Shown here: positions 32,489-44,222 of the stretch, piece by piece
Layout of the letters: the number at the start of each line of letters is the position of its first letter
Numbering within the stretch: the stretch's first letter is position 1
From: Batkoa obscura
Taxonomy: Eukaryota > Entomophthoromycota > Entomophthoromycetes > Entomophthorales > Batkoaceae
Direction: 5' to 3'
NCBI GenBank assembly: GCA_030770535.1
Contig: JASVEC010000094.1
Coordinates: 1 to 61,962, forward strand
DNA length: 61,962 bases
Position numbers and translations under genes: made by a program
The notes under the pieces: generated by a model
The model's input: only the letters and a program-made list of their open reading frames with translations
The model's database searches: none
Told to the model about the DNA's origin: nothing

Positions 32489-34313
32489 AATAATAAAATA
32501 TCAACATTACAACCTATTATTAAAAATACAAAAAAAATTAAAAATGAGCAAATTGAAACTATCATACAATATTTACTAAATGATTCAACCATTTCATCAA
32601 GATTTAATAAAAAAAAATAATGATAGTAAATATTCATCAGATAATACATATATTAAATAAAAGTAGAAGAATGATTTGAAAGATAAAGCAGTAGCTAAGT
32701 CAACATTTTTTAAATATATACCAAGCAATTTTAAAAATGCAACAAGAAAAACAGATCTATGTAATATATGTGTCCAGTATACAGTTAGAAAAAAGTTATT
32801 CGAAAATAAAATAAATACAGCAAAAAACAAAGCAGAGATAAAAGAAATTTTCAATGAAGAAGAAAAATCATACAAATTACATAAATTATGTGTTGATACT
32901 CAAAAAAACACATTTAATGAAACTATCAAAAAATTAAATAACAAAAGTTGTATAATAGTTTTGGATTTTAAACAAAATATGGAAATAGGAACAAAAGACT
33001 AGAGATTCAATAAATCTAGATCATTATAATAAACAAGCTATATCAGTATTAGGCTTTGGTGTATTATATTCAAAAGATGATAAAACAATAGGCAAAGTTT
33101 ACTTTGATTATTCATCTGAAATATTAAACCATGATTCAGCATATGCAGGAGATTGTTCAATTGATTTGATCTCTACAGAGCTTCTATTTAAAAAGTTTAC
33201 AAAAATCAATATATGGGCAGATGCAGGAAATCATTTTAGATCCCAAGAGTTTCTACATTATATGTTTAAAGAAATTCATAAAATAAATAGTAGTTTGAAT
33301 GTTAATCTTAATTTTTTTGCTGAGCATCATGGAAAAAGTATAGTTGATGGACATTTTGGAAACCTTTCAAAATGGAAAAGTAGTTTTGAAGCGTTAGGTA
33401 AAATAGAAGATATCAATCAATTAATTTCAAGATTTGAGGCTTTTATTTGTGAGCATAATAAAATTAATAACTCGACTATTAATAATGGGAAAACAGATAT
33501 AATTTTTAAAAAGTATAAAAGAAACAAAAATACAAAAAGGATAATAGAGATGCAGGGCATTAAGAAGTATTTACACTTTATTAAACATAACAATAAACTA
33601 CATTGTTATCCAGTATCTGATACATCAAAAAAAAGCGATATAGTCCCAATTAAAGTTATAGAGTCTATAGAAAACAGAAAAATTAAAAGATCAATCTCAG
33701 CTTATCTTACCAAAATAACAGAGAATTTAAAATTTTCGATATTTACTAAGCAAGTGAGTAGTTTGTTGAATGATAGAAATAGATTGTTAAATGTTAAGAT
33801 TACTTAAGCTATTAATAGCTAAGTTAATAAATAGTCAAAGAACAAGTAATTGTAATGATATGTAAAAACTATTATTATATTACTTGTATTATATAAGGAT
33901 GGTCAATTATAGCTTTGGGGCCAACCACTGCCTCCCATATAGCTATTTATTAACTTGGGAATATGTTAATAATGCTACTATAATATTGAATTTAAAACTG
34001 TGTTGTGTTGGGGATAATTTTGCTTCTAATAAAGGATTCATTATAAATTTTAGAAACTAGAAAAAAATAAAGTCGCTTTAGACATCCCTTGAATGTTTAA
34101 AAATTGGCAATAATTTATAGGATTTTGTGTTTAAAGTCAAATGGAATATTCTTTCAATTAGAACCTTTTAAAATTGCTCCATATTTTGTGAATTCAGGCC
34201 TAAAATTAAAATACATTATTAAAAAATTTAAGTTAATTGAAATAGTATAATTTTTTTGCCTATTTATATATAAAATGTGTTAAAAATTCCTTGCAACATC
34301 TTAAAATTGATCA

Positions 34314-34418
34314 GACCAGTCGTTTTTTTGGCTCTATATTACCTTTTCCATCTTTTAAGCGCCTATTTGAGCGGAAAAATGGTTAGCAAAACTCTTAACA
34401 TATAAAAATACATCCCTT
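34314..34418 (-). mobile_element. Mini-element (MITE) copy 19, worn ends
   Basis: Body TTTTTTTGGCTC...CCATCTTTTAAGCGCC...GAGCGGAAAAATGG to ACATCCC is clear; the left terminus is degraded. Confidence 0.7.
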
Positions 34419-35372
34419 TTCATATCTCAAAATACTGAAAGTAGTTAAAAAATTTTTAATAGTTTTTAAGCAATTTGAATATTAGTTATTTTTTTTGTAA
34501 CCATTTTTAAACAATGCATTTAGAAAACTCGAGATCTAATAATTAATGACATTTCGAATTAGGTAAAGTAAAGAAAGTACTTTACCATTGTTTTAACATT
34601 TCTATAGTATGTTTGTTTTTCTAAACTTTTGATGATTTTTATTTTTGACTTTTTTGTATTTTATAATTGATTTACAAAAAACTTCTGGTATAATTATTTA
34701 AGACTTTTTTGGTAGTTTGCATGTAGTTTTGATGCTTAAAAGTAAGTTAAGCTGTAAGACAGATATTAAATATACGCAAGAAGATTTTAAACCTTATAAA
34801 AACAAAATGCTAATGCTTAAATTCTTTTTGGCAGAAAAATTCGTTTGATTTTATGATTTCTAGTTATTAAAACTAAATTACACCTGCTAAAAAATTGACT
34901 CTTAAAAAGTACTAGTTTACTATATTAAAATTAACAAAAGTTTTAAAAATCAATTTTTTCAATTCTTTGGCATGAGGCATTTTATTTAGCAAAAAACAAC
35001 TAATGAACCATTGTAGATTATTCGATATTAAATTGAGATCAATTGGTAAAAAACGCGACTAATTGATTGATGTATCTATCGTGTTGGTGTTGAGTATCTA
35101 TCAATTTGAGAGTTTAAATGAAAAGGTAAATAAATAATGGCAACCTAAAAATAGTACTGTAATAACAATATTTTAATAATCTATTATAAATTTATGTAAA
35201 ATCCATAAATGTCAATCTTTCACAATAGCACATATATCTCATAAAGGATTACTTTATTAAATAAATAAAATCAAATTATTAAACAAATGCTTTATCATTA
35301 AATTGCATATGGAAATTAAAATTATAGCTACTAAAAATCTTCTGAATTAGATTACATTAATTTTAATAATAG

Positions 35373-35478
35373 TGGTGGTTGATTTTGTGTTTGGGATTTT
35401 ACTAACAGGTCTTTCCGGTCAAATAAATAGCGCTTAAAAAGGAAAAGGTGATGAGGAGGCTAAAAAAACATCTCAACA
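35373..35478 (+). mobile_element. Mini-element (MITE) copy 20, worn
   Basis: GGTGGTTGATTTTGTGTTTGGG to ACATCTCAAC with AATAGCGCTTAAAAA in the centre. Confidence 0.7.
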
Positions 35479-36722
35479 TAATTTGATTAATAAAATGTAA
35501 CACAAATTAATTTCTAATTACTTTTGAACTTTTACTTGAATTTAGACATAAATTTCAAATATATATTTTTGCTAACGTTTTTAAAATACTAGTATAATTT
35601 AAATTTTAGCTATAGATCAGCTCTTTCTAGATATAGATAGACTTAGTTTTTATTTTTGCCTAAAATTATTCAAAGATCCCAAAACACCAATTTTCCCTTT
35701 TTATACCTATACCTTTAGAGTTTGTATTCAATAAATACAATCGATGTAACTTTAAAGATGATTCTTTAATAAAAGTGATTTTTTGCATGTTATTTTTGGA
35801 TTCTAGCTTAGTTTAAAGGGTGGTGGGGGTGGGTTAGCTTAGTTTAGAAAGAAGTTGTTCAAAATGATTTAAATGAAAATTGTGCGAAAAAAAGGCTTGT
35901 TTTTACATCAAGTCCTCACTCGTGTTATTTCAGACAAACACAAATCAAATCACTTTTATTCGAATTTGCTGGTATTTTTTACCTGAACTTAAGGATTATT
36001 TATAACCTCCCCCTGCATTTTTAAATTCAAGTGAAAAAAGTCAATGGTGAATTTCAAAAAATGAAAACATACTGAGAATAACAAAACCAATCACTCTTTT
36101 AATGGATTATTACAAAAAGTGTCCATTATAAATGAATAAATTAAAATCCTGTTAGTTTTTAATTCTTGAGGCAAGGAAAAATAAAATGGTAGTTGAGAAA
36201 TATAGAAACTAGTAAAATATCTAGAGTACTACAAAATGGATGAAACCAAGCAAAATAAATATTTTTACATTTATTATAATGTTCTAAAGGATGCGCCCAC
36301 TCGAAGTTGTTGATATCAATTTTATTATTTGTCACTGAGAGTTATAATTAAGATTTTTTATAATAAATATACAAAAATAAAGCCTATTTTATTTTACACA
36401 TTTTCAATCAAAACAATTCTTGAGCTTTTCATCAACCACCTTTACCACCTTATATGATACAATGTACTTGCTCTTTTTCTGCACAATTTTTTATTTGATT
36501 TTGATTCTATGATACTAGTGATTTAGTCAGCAAACCAAAGTAACACCTATGTACCTTAGAATTTTTAGTTTATGATAATTAAATTTGCAAAATAAAATAG
36601 CAGCTACCAAGGGAAAACGATTTTTACGTATTTATTAACATATTTACTATTATAGTATAGGAGGCTGTACAAAAATTCCCTTCTAAAATAGGTGCTATAA
36701 AAAGTTGAGATAAATTTTATAT

Positions 36723-37290
36723 AACAAATATAGCAAAAAACTAAAGAAACTTCAAAAAACGATACCATACTTTCAAAGGTCAATTTCTATTTAACTAATA
36801 AAGTCAAAGGATTTCTCTAACAAGCTGTTACTAAAGGTTTGATCTTAGGATAGATTGAATTTTTTTATTAGGAAGCTGAACTACTCTTAAAAGAGGTGGT
36901 TTTCCAATTTTGAACCCAAAAGCTTAATTTTCAATAATAAACAAAATTTTTAAAAAAATACAAACCAATGCAAAAAAATTACAAAACAAACTACTACAAG
37001 ATTGTATAAAAAGATTTACCATATAATGCTTGTTTAAAACTAAGAATTAATTTTCTATCATTTTAACATTAGGAGGTAATTTTCTATTAAAACAAACTAT
37101 GCTTTTAAGCTTAAACTTAAAATTAGGCCTTTTTAAAAGTTAATCTCAGTTTTCTGATGAAAAAATTTAATCTATCTAACAAACCAATAACTTGTTAGAA
37201 ATCCTTTGACTTTATTAGTTAAATAGAAATATTGACCTTTGAAAGTATGGTATCGTTTTTTGAAGTTTCTTTAGTTTTTTGCTATTTGTC
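36723..37290. repeat. Foldback / long inverted repeat of about 570 bp
   Basis: An arm of about 100 bp at 36723-36826 (AAAAAACGATACCATACTTT...) recurs as its reverse complement at 37190-37290. Pairing continues imperfectly inward (TAGATTGAATTTTTTTATTA against its complement near 37160). No frame inside. It looks like a foldback or non-autonomous element of unknown family; its ends are not the GGGG type. Confidence 0.75.
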
Positions 37291-37349
37291 ACAACACCTC
37301 AAACGGCAATCCTGCTAAACCTTTTTGGATTTTTTGGTTTAAGCTATAT

Positions 37350-39703
37350 GGGGCTGTCCTAATTGGTTTCAGAATCTACTTAGAAATTAATCCAAATTTA
37401 AAATTTCAAGTTTGTGTCTAATAATATGATGGTTAAATCTAAAAAGCCTAAAATTAAATATCTCTATTTAAAACTTATTTTAATTGTTTCCTTTTCTTAA
37501 ACAGAGCTAATTTTCCTAACTATATAAATACAGTTATTTGACTTTATTTTTTGTTGAAATAGAAATAAAATGCAAACTTTCATAACTAAACTTCGAAATG
37601 GAATTTTTGAAAACTTCAATACAATAGGGAGGAGTACACAATATAAACATTGTAACTCATTTACATCAATTTTAAGAGCTACTTATAACAGCCCAAGGTT
37701 CATGGAATTTTATAATAAAACAAAATAAAGAAAAGATATATTATCAAAGTTTACTATCGATAATAATAAACTTAATCAAGTAATGTATAAAATTAGTGCT
37801 TTAAGGGAAACAGGAAACAAAAATCAACAAGTAGCGTTATTATCAACTATAGCTTCAGTATATTCTTTTGATGAATGTAAGAGTTTTGGGTTTAATATAA
37901 ATAGAAATCAGTCTAATTATTCAAAAACAAGCAATAATAAAATATCAACATTACAACCTATTATTAAAAATACAAAAAAAATTAAAAATGAGCAAATTGA
38001 AACTATCATACAATATTTACTAAATGATTCAACCATTTCATCAAGATTTAATAAAAAAAAATAATGATAGTAAATATTCATCAGATAATACATATATTAA
38101 ATAAAAGTAGAAGAATGATTTGAAAGATAAAGCAGTAGCTAAGTCAACATTTTTTAAATATATACCAAGCAATTTTAAAAATGCAACAAGAAAAACAGAT
38201 CTATGTAATATATGTGTCCAGTATACAGTTAGAAAAAAGTTATTCGAAAATAAAATAAATACAGCAAAAAACAAAGCAGAGATAAAAGAAATTTTCAATG
38301 AAGAAGAAAAATCATACAAATTACATAAATTATGTGTTGATACTCAAAAAAACACATTTAATGAAACTATCAAAAAATTAAATAACAAAAGTTGTATAAT
38401 AGTTTTGGATTTTAAACAAAATATGGAAATAGGAACAAAAGACTAGAGATTCAATAAATCTAGATCATTATAATAAACAAGCTATATCAGTATTAGGCTT
38501 TGGTGTATTATATTCAAAAGATGATAAAACAATAGGCAAAGTTTACTTTGATTATTCATCTGAAATATTAAACCATGATTCAGCATATGCAGGAGATTGT
38601 TCAATTGATTTGATCTCTACAGAGCTTCTATTTAAAAAGTTTACAAAAATCAATATATGGGCAGATGCAGGAAATCATTTTAGATCCCAAGAGTTTCTAC
38701 ATTATATGTTTAAAGAAATTCATAAAATAAATAGTAGTTTGAATGTTAATCTTAATTTTTTTGCTGAGCATCATGGAAAAAGTATAGTTGATGGACATTT
38801 TGGAAACCTTTCAAAATGGAAAAGTAGTTTTGAAGCGTTAGGTAAAATAGAAGATATCAATCAATTAATTTCAAGATTTGAGGCTTTTATTTGTGAGCAT
38901 AATAAAATTAATAACTCGACTATTAATAATGGGAAAACAGATATAATTTTTAAAAAGTATAAAAGAAACAAAAATACAAAAAGGATAATAGAGATGCAGG
39001 GCATTAAGAAGTATTTACACTTTATTAAACATAACAATAAACTACATTGTTATCCAGTATCTGATACATCAAAAAAAAGCGATATAGTCCCAATTAAAGT
39101 TATAGAGTCTATAGAAAACAGAAAAATTAAAAGATCAATCTCAGCTTATCTTACCAAAATAACAGAGAATTTAAAATTTTCGATATTTACTAAGCAAGTG
39201 AGTAGTTTGTTGAATGATAGAAATAGATTGTTAAATGTTAAGATTACTTAAGCTATTAATAGCTAAGTTAATAAATAGTCAAAGAACAAGTAATTGTAAT
39301 GATATGTAAAAACTATTATTACTTGTACTATATAGGGATAGTTAATTATAGCTTTTGGGCCAACCACTCCCTCCCATCCAGCTATTTATTAACTTGGGAA
39401 TATATTAATAATGTAACTATAATATTAAAATAGTTTATTTATTTGATAAAAAATCTACAATGTTGGTTATGAAGCGGTTGATAATAAACATTTCTCAATA
39501 AAGTTTTATAAGAACATGTATTTAGAGTCTAGTAGAAATTCAACTAACTTACAGTACAAACTATAATAGAATGATTCAGAACTATGTCCAGGTACTTTTG
39601 TTTTAACAAAAAAGCTGATTTTATAGAATTTTAAACAAGGTTTTTAAAATATCAAAACATTCAAAAATTGGATAAAATAATGAAACTAATTCAGACAACC
39701 CCC
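37350..39703 (+). mobile_element. Large transposon copy I
   Basis: 2,354 bp with both termini (GGGGCTGTCCTAATTGG at left, CAGACAACCCCC at right) and ATAT on both sides. The transposase is broken: an early in-frame stop (CAA to TAA type, near codon 53), a frame change after FNKK, about 27 bp missing before KDKAVA and a frame change after MEIGT. The last three lesions are shared with copies B, G and G'. The frames at 38120-38446 and 38610-39251 are identical in sequence to those of G. Confidence 0.9.
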
Positions 39704-40089
39704 ATATCTTTTCTTTGTTTCGTTTTATTATAAAATTCCACAAACCCTAGGTTGTTGTAAGAGCTCTTAAGATTGGTTTGAATGAATTACAATGTTTATA
39801 CTGTGTATTCCTCCCTACATTGTATTAAAATTTTCAAAAATTCGATTTCGAAGTTTAATTGTGAAAGTGCATGTTATTTTTATTTCAACAAAAAATAAAG
39901 TCAAATAACTGTATTTATATAATTAGGAAAATTAGCTCTGTTTAAGAAAAGGAAACAATTAAAATAAGTTTTAAATAGAGACATTTAATTTAGGCTTTTT
40001 AAATTTAACTATCACATTAGATACAGCTTTAAAAATTAAAAATTTGACTTAATTTCTAAGTAAATTCTGAAATCAATTTGGACAACTCT
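39704..40089 (-). mobile_element. Large transposon, 5'-end remnant J
   Basis: Begins at ATATCTTTTCTTTG immediately beside copy I, runs through the degenerate first 55 codons of the transposase and the 5' non-coding region, and ends at a worn terminus (GGACAACTCT). It is nearly identical over its first 220 bp to 26768-26995 next to copy C. Confidence 0.85.
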
Positions 40090-40677
40090 ATATGTTTTTA
40101 TTATAAATTTATTATAAATTTTGATAAAATAAAGTTAAGCTACTTTTAAATATTATTGACAGTTTTATATGACTTTTTCTCTGTGTAAAGCTAGCTGCTT
40201 TTTATATCCTAAAAATAGTCTATTTTATTAAAATTTGTACTAAATTAAGTGCCAACTGAATAACATAGGAGCGATTTTTTGTTTAATTTTATAAAAAGCT
40301 ATACACTGTAAATGCCGTTTTATTTTTAAATCTAAACTTATAAAACTTGGTTATATATAAATCAACTATTTTTTTTGACCTTAAAATGGTAGTTTTTATT
40401 AGAAGTTTTTAGAATACTTTTGTTGCATCAATAAAAAACAATTATTTTACGTACCTTGATTATTTAGTGTAAGTATTGATATTATACAAAAAAGTCAAAG
40501 TAAAGTAACTTTATTTATTGATTTTTTATAAAATCTAATCTTTACATTTTTCTATTCGGACTAAATAAATGAAATATTCAATGGCAAGTTAAAAAATTAA
40601 CGTAATTCTTTTTGTATCACGTTTTGACTTCCAAAACTTTTTAGTTTTATTTAAGATAATATGAAGGGGGGATGGAT

Positions 40678-40773
40678 GGGATGTATTTTTGTGTTTAAGA
40701 ATTTTATTAACAAATTTTTTGCTCAATAGCACTTAAAAAATGGAAAAAATAATGGTCAAAAAAAAACGCTCCC
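40678..40773 (+). mobile_element. Mini-element (MITE) copy 21
   Basis: GGGATGTATTTTTGTG to CGCTCCC; preceded by an extra G-rich run. No clear duplication. Confidence 0.8.
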
Positions 40774-40865
40774 GTTTCTTGTAAAAATTTTATAACTTAT
40801 AAGTCAAACATCACTTAATAGATAACTATTTTTATAAATTAAAGTTTATAATATTAGTTAAAGTT

Positions 40866-40955
40866 ATAAAAGACGTATTTTTTTGTTTAGCAGTTTTTTT
40901 GCTTAAATAATAGTGCCTAAAAAATAGAAAAATGATGAAGCTAAAGATACATTCT
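40866..40955 (+). mobile_element. Mini-element (MITE) copy 22, worn
   Basis: ACGTATTTTTTTGTTTAG to GATACATTC; the termini have lost their G/C runs. Confidence 0.65.
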
Positions 40956-41344
40956 TATATTGTAATTTGTGTTTTTAGGTCATGCATAAAATTCTATAAA
41001 ATTAGTAGATTTACATATATGTGTTAATTTTTACAAAGATAAAATGCAAAAATTAGCCTTTTATTTTATACTTTGTAATACTATACGCTTTTTAGCTAAA
41101 AGATCAAAATTAATATTATAACTAGACAAAACTTAATTTAAAGTTAAAGCAGGCTAGAATTGGATTAAAATTAAAATGAGGTTATTAAAGTAGTTAGAGA
41201 AGTCAAACCTAGAACCAAGACTAGCAGCTTTATCTTTATTTAATTTTTGTGTTAGAATTATTTTATTATTATTATTACACACTGATTTATGGATTTATGA
41301 TTTTGTACTTTTTGTTTATCTTTAAGGTTTTACAACTATATATG

Positions 41345-41436
41345 AGTGTTTTTTTTGGCTTCATTACCTTTTTATCTTTTAAGGAGGGGGCTATTTGAGC
41401 GGAAAAATCGTTATTAAGGTTTTGATAGTCCCAATA
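41345..41436 (-). mobile_element. Mini-element (MITE) copy 23, worn right half
   Basis: GAGTGTTTTTTTTGGCTTC... then TTTAAGGAGGGGGCTATTTGAGCGG; the last third is degenerate. Confidence 0.7.
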
Positions 41437-41556
41437 ATCATTAAATTATAGTTTAAAATATAAGTGTAATAAAATATTGAGATGATTGTTATTAGTTCCT
41501 TATTGATTTTATAAAAAAATAATTGGCATAATAAAGTTTAGAAAAATCAAATATAC

Positions 41557-41662
41557 GAGGATGTATTTTTACACTTGGGAGTTTTACTAACAACAACCTT
41601 TCCGCTCAAATAGCGCCTCCCTTGAAAGATAAATAAAGCAATCAACCCAAAAAAACATCCCT
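41557..41662 (+). mobile_element. Mini-element (MITE) copy 24
   Basis: GAGGATGTATTTTTAC to ACATCCCT, ATAC/ATAC duplication. Confidence 0.8.
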
Positions 41663-41689
41663 ATACAAAAACATATAATTGCTTAACTT

Positions 41690-42030
41690 TATTTTTTATT
41701 AAATAAATATAAAATGCAAGCATTTATGGATTAAGCTTTAAGTTAAATAATTTTTAAAATTTTGACATTACAAGTCATTTGTATTAATTTCAATAACTAT
41801 TTATAATAACCTCCTAGTTTATAAAATTTTCTAATGATAATAATATTTTAATGATTTAAAATAAAGCAGTAGTCAAGTTAATATTTAAAAAACATATATA
41901 TAATAATTTTAAAAATGTAATAACAAAAACAGATTTACATAATATATATGCCCAGTATTATGCAGTTAGAAAAAAGTTATTTAGAAACAAAATAAAAATA
42001 AGGAAATCTTTAATAAAATTACTATTAAAA
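41690..42030 (+). mobile_element. Large transposon remnant E1 (plus strand)
   Basis: Heavily decayed N-terminal and CxxC-region fragments: start context AAATGCAAGCATTT, then a stretch matching KDKAVA...FKNV...KTDLHNIYAQY..VRKKLF. Many stops and deletions; a very old copy. Confidence 0.65.
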
Positions 42031-42283
42031 AACTAAGTAACAATTTTAAAATTTAAAATCTTTGACTTAAAATTCTAAAAATAACTTTTTATTAAAACAA
42101 AATTACCTTGCATAGTTTTAAATTTAATATTATAGTAACACTATTAATATATTACCAAGATAGAGCCTCGTCAAAGGGAGGGATTGTCTTTTATTTATTA
42201 TTATAATTATCTGTTAACTTAGCCATTAATAAGTTAAATAATGTTGATGTTTAAGAATTAATTCTTATCATTTGGGAATATAT

Positions 42284-42374
42284 TTTTGTGTAAGGATTTA
42301 TTTTACTAACGAATTTTTCGCTCAAATAGCACTTAAAAAATGGAAAAGGTGATGAAACCAAAAAGAACGTCCCC
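42284..42374 (+). mobile_element. Mini-element (MITE) copy 25
   Basis: GGGAATATATTTTTGTG to CGTCCCC, perfect ATTT/ATTT at the same transposon position as copy 6. Confidence 0.88.
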
Positions 42375-42595
42375 ATTTAATAAACTACTCGGGCTGCTTA
42401 GTAAATATTGAAGCTTTTGAATTTTCTATTGTTTTTGTAGGATAAACTAATATTGATCTTTTTGTTTTTTACAAAATTTATAGCAATTAAAGTTATATTA
42501 TTTTGTTTGTTATTATATTTAATAGAACGTAAAAGTTTTTTATACTTTTTAAAGATTATATCTGTTTTTTTATCAACAATCGGGTTATTAATTAT

Positions 42596-42697
42596 GGGAG
42601 TGTTTTTTTTGACTTCATTATTTTTTCGATTTTTTAAGCGCTTTTATTTGAGCGAAAAATTTGTTAATAAAATTCTTAAATATAAAAATACATCCCC
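42596..42697 (-). mobile_element. Mini-element (MITE) copy 26
   Basis: GGGAGTGTTTTTTTTGAC to CATCCCC; right flank ATAT. Confidence 0.9.
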
Positions 42698-42861
42698 ATA
42701 TACTAAAAGTAGAATAATGATATACAGTAGATGTTCTTTATTTTACTCGACGCCTAAAGCTACTTTTCTATTATAAATTTTTTTTAAGACATCTATCAGC
42801 TATATTTCTTTTATAATGCTTAGCAAAAAAATTTAAACTACTATTTACTTTATAAATATAT

Positions 42862-42955
42862 GGGGATGTATTTTTGTATTTAAGAATTTTACTAACAATT
42901 TTTCCACGTAAATAGTGCTCCAAAAGATGTAAAAAGTAATGAAGCAAAAAAAAAC
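42862..42955 (+). mobile_element. Mini-element (MITE) copy 27, right end lost
   Basis: GGGGATGTATTTTTGTA after ATAT; ends without the CCCC terminus. Confidence 0.8.
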
Positions 42956-42993
42956 TTTAAAGACTTAAAATGATTTCCTGTATCTATCCATAC

Positions 42994-43087
42994 GGGGACA
43001 TTTTTTTTCGTCACCTTTTTGATCTTTTAAGTGCTATTTGAGTGAAAAAATTGTTAGTAAGATTCTTAAACACAAAAATACATTCTC
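42994..43087 (-). mobile_element. Mini-element (MITE) copy 28
   Basis: GGGGACATTTTTTTTCGTCACC to CATTCTC. A near-twin, in opposite orientation, of copy 29. Confidence 0.85.
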
Positions 43088-43245
43088 ATGTATTAAAGAC
43101 TTATGAATTTAAAGGGCTTTGATATTTGGATTAATTTTTAGATAAATTGTGAAACTAATTTATACATTTATACATCCAAGAAACTGTTCATTGATTTAGC
43201 ATTTAAAAATCCTTATGTTTAAAAAGCCTACAAAAACTAATATAT

Positions 43246-43339
43246 GAGAATGTATTATTGTGTTTAAGAATCTTACTAACAATTTTTTCACTCAAATAGC
43301 ACTTAAAAGATCAAAAAGGTGACGAAAAAAAACGTCCCC
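43246..43339 (+). mobile_element. Mini-element (MITE) copy 29
   Basis: GAGAATGTATTATTG to CGTCCCC; shares private changes with copy 28, its inverted neighbour. Confidence 0.85.
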
Positions 43340-44122
43340 GTATGATAACGTATTTTTATATTTAAAACTTATTTTAATTATTTCCTCTTCTTAAATAACT
43401 AATTTTTGTAATTATATGGGGGTTATCTGAATTAGTTGAATTTCTACTGGATCTTAGATGCATGTTCTTATAAAACTTTATTGAGAAATGTTTATTATTG
43501 ACCGCTTCATAACCAACATTGTAGATTTGTTATCAAATAAATAAACTATTTTAATATTATAATTAAATTATTAACATATTCCCAAGTTAATAAATAGCTG
43601 GATGGGAGGGAGTGGTTGGCCCAAAAGCTATAATTAACCATCCCTATATAGTACAAGTAATGATAGTTTTTACATATTATTACAGTTACTTGTTCTTTGA
43701 CTATTTATTAACTTAGATACCGATAACTTAAGTAATCTTAACATTTGACAATCTATTTCTATCATTCAACAAACTACTTACTTGCTTAGTAAATATCGAA
43801 ATTTTTAAATTCTCTGTTATCTTGTAAGGTAAGCTGGGATCGATCTTTTAATTTCTCTATTTTCTACAGACTTTATAACTCTAATTGGAGCTATATCGCT
43901 TTTTTTTGATGTATCAGATACTGGATAACAATGTAGTTTATTGTTATGTTTAATAAAGTGTAAACACTTCTTTAATGCTTTGTATTTCTATTATCCTTTT
44001 TGTATTTTTGTTTCTTTCATACTTTTTAAAAATCATATCTATTTTCACATTATTAACAGTTGATTTATTGATTTTATGTTCACAAATAAAAGTCTCAAAC
44101 CCTGAAATTGATTGATTGATAT

Positions 44123-44222
44123 GGAGATGTATTTTTTTGTCTTCATTACTTTTTCCATTTTTTATGCACTATTTGAGTGGAAAAATTGTTAGTAAAATTC
44201 TCGAATACAAAAATACATCCTC
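44123..44222 (-). mobile_element. Mini-element (MITE) copy 30, at a deletion in copy H
   Basis: GGAGATGTATTTTTTTG to CATCCTC, flanks ATAT/ATAC. The two flanks are about 1 kb apart in the intact transposase, so a deletion coincides with this element. Confidence 0.88.

Larger units (their letters stand above)
29520..34088 (+). mobile_element. Large transposon copy G, host of copy F
   Basis: Starts GGGGTTGTGTCC at 29520. The interior (about 29590-33875) is almost identical, in inverse orientation, to copy G' at 44.8-49.2 kb, including nested copy F and mini-element 18. Both terminal stretches (29520-29590 and about 33875-34088, ending GACATCCC) are clearly more diverged. The transposase is broken: a 75-codon N-terminal piece (29801-30028), then after F pieces at 32676-33002 and 33166-33807. 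Between the first piece and F about 90 bp of coding sequence are missing at the mini-element. Confidence 0.85.
34089..37348. other. 3.3-kb AT-rich spacer inside the transposon cluster
   Basis: Contains mini-elements 19 and 20 and a foldback structure at 36723-37290. No gene or transposase fragment recognised in the rest. Confidence 0.5.
40090..41690. other. AT-rich spacer with mini-elements
   Basis: Contains mini-elements 21-24; no gene recognised between them. Confidence 0.5.
42040..43417 (-). mobile_element. Large transposon remnant E2, riddled by mini-elements
   Basis: Minus-strand pieces of 3' non-coding DNA and of the C-terminal transposase, separated by mini-elements 25-29. Between them, short stretches still match (for example TTTAATAAACTACT...CTTAGTAAATATTGAAG). 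A fossil copy that served as a landing ground. Confidence 0.65.

Noticed and set aside
42453-42776. 107-codon frame
   Set aside because: It runs through transposon debris and mini-element 26.
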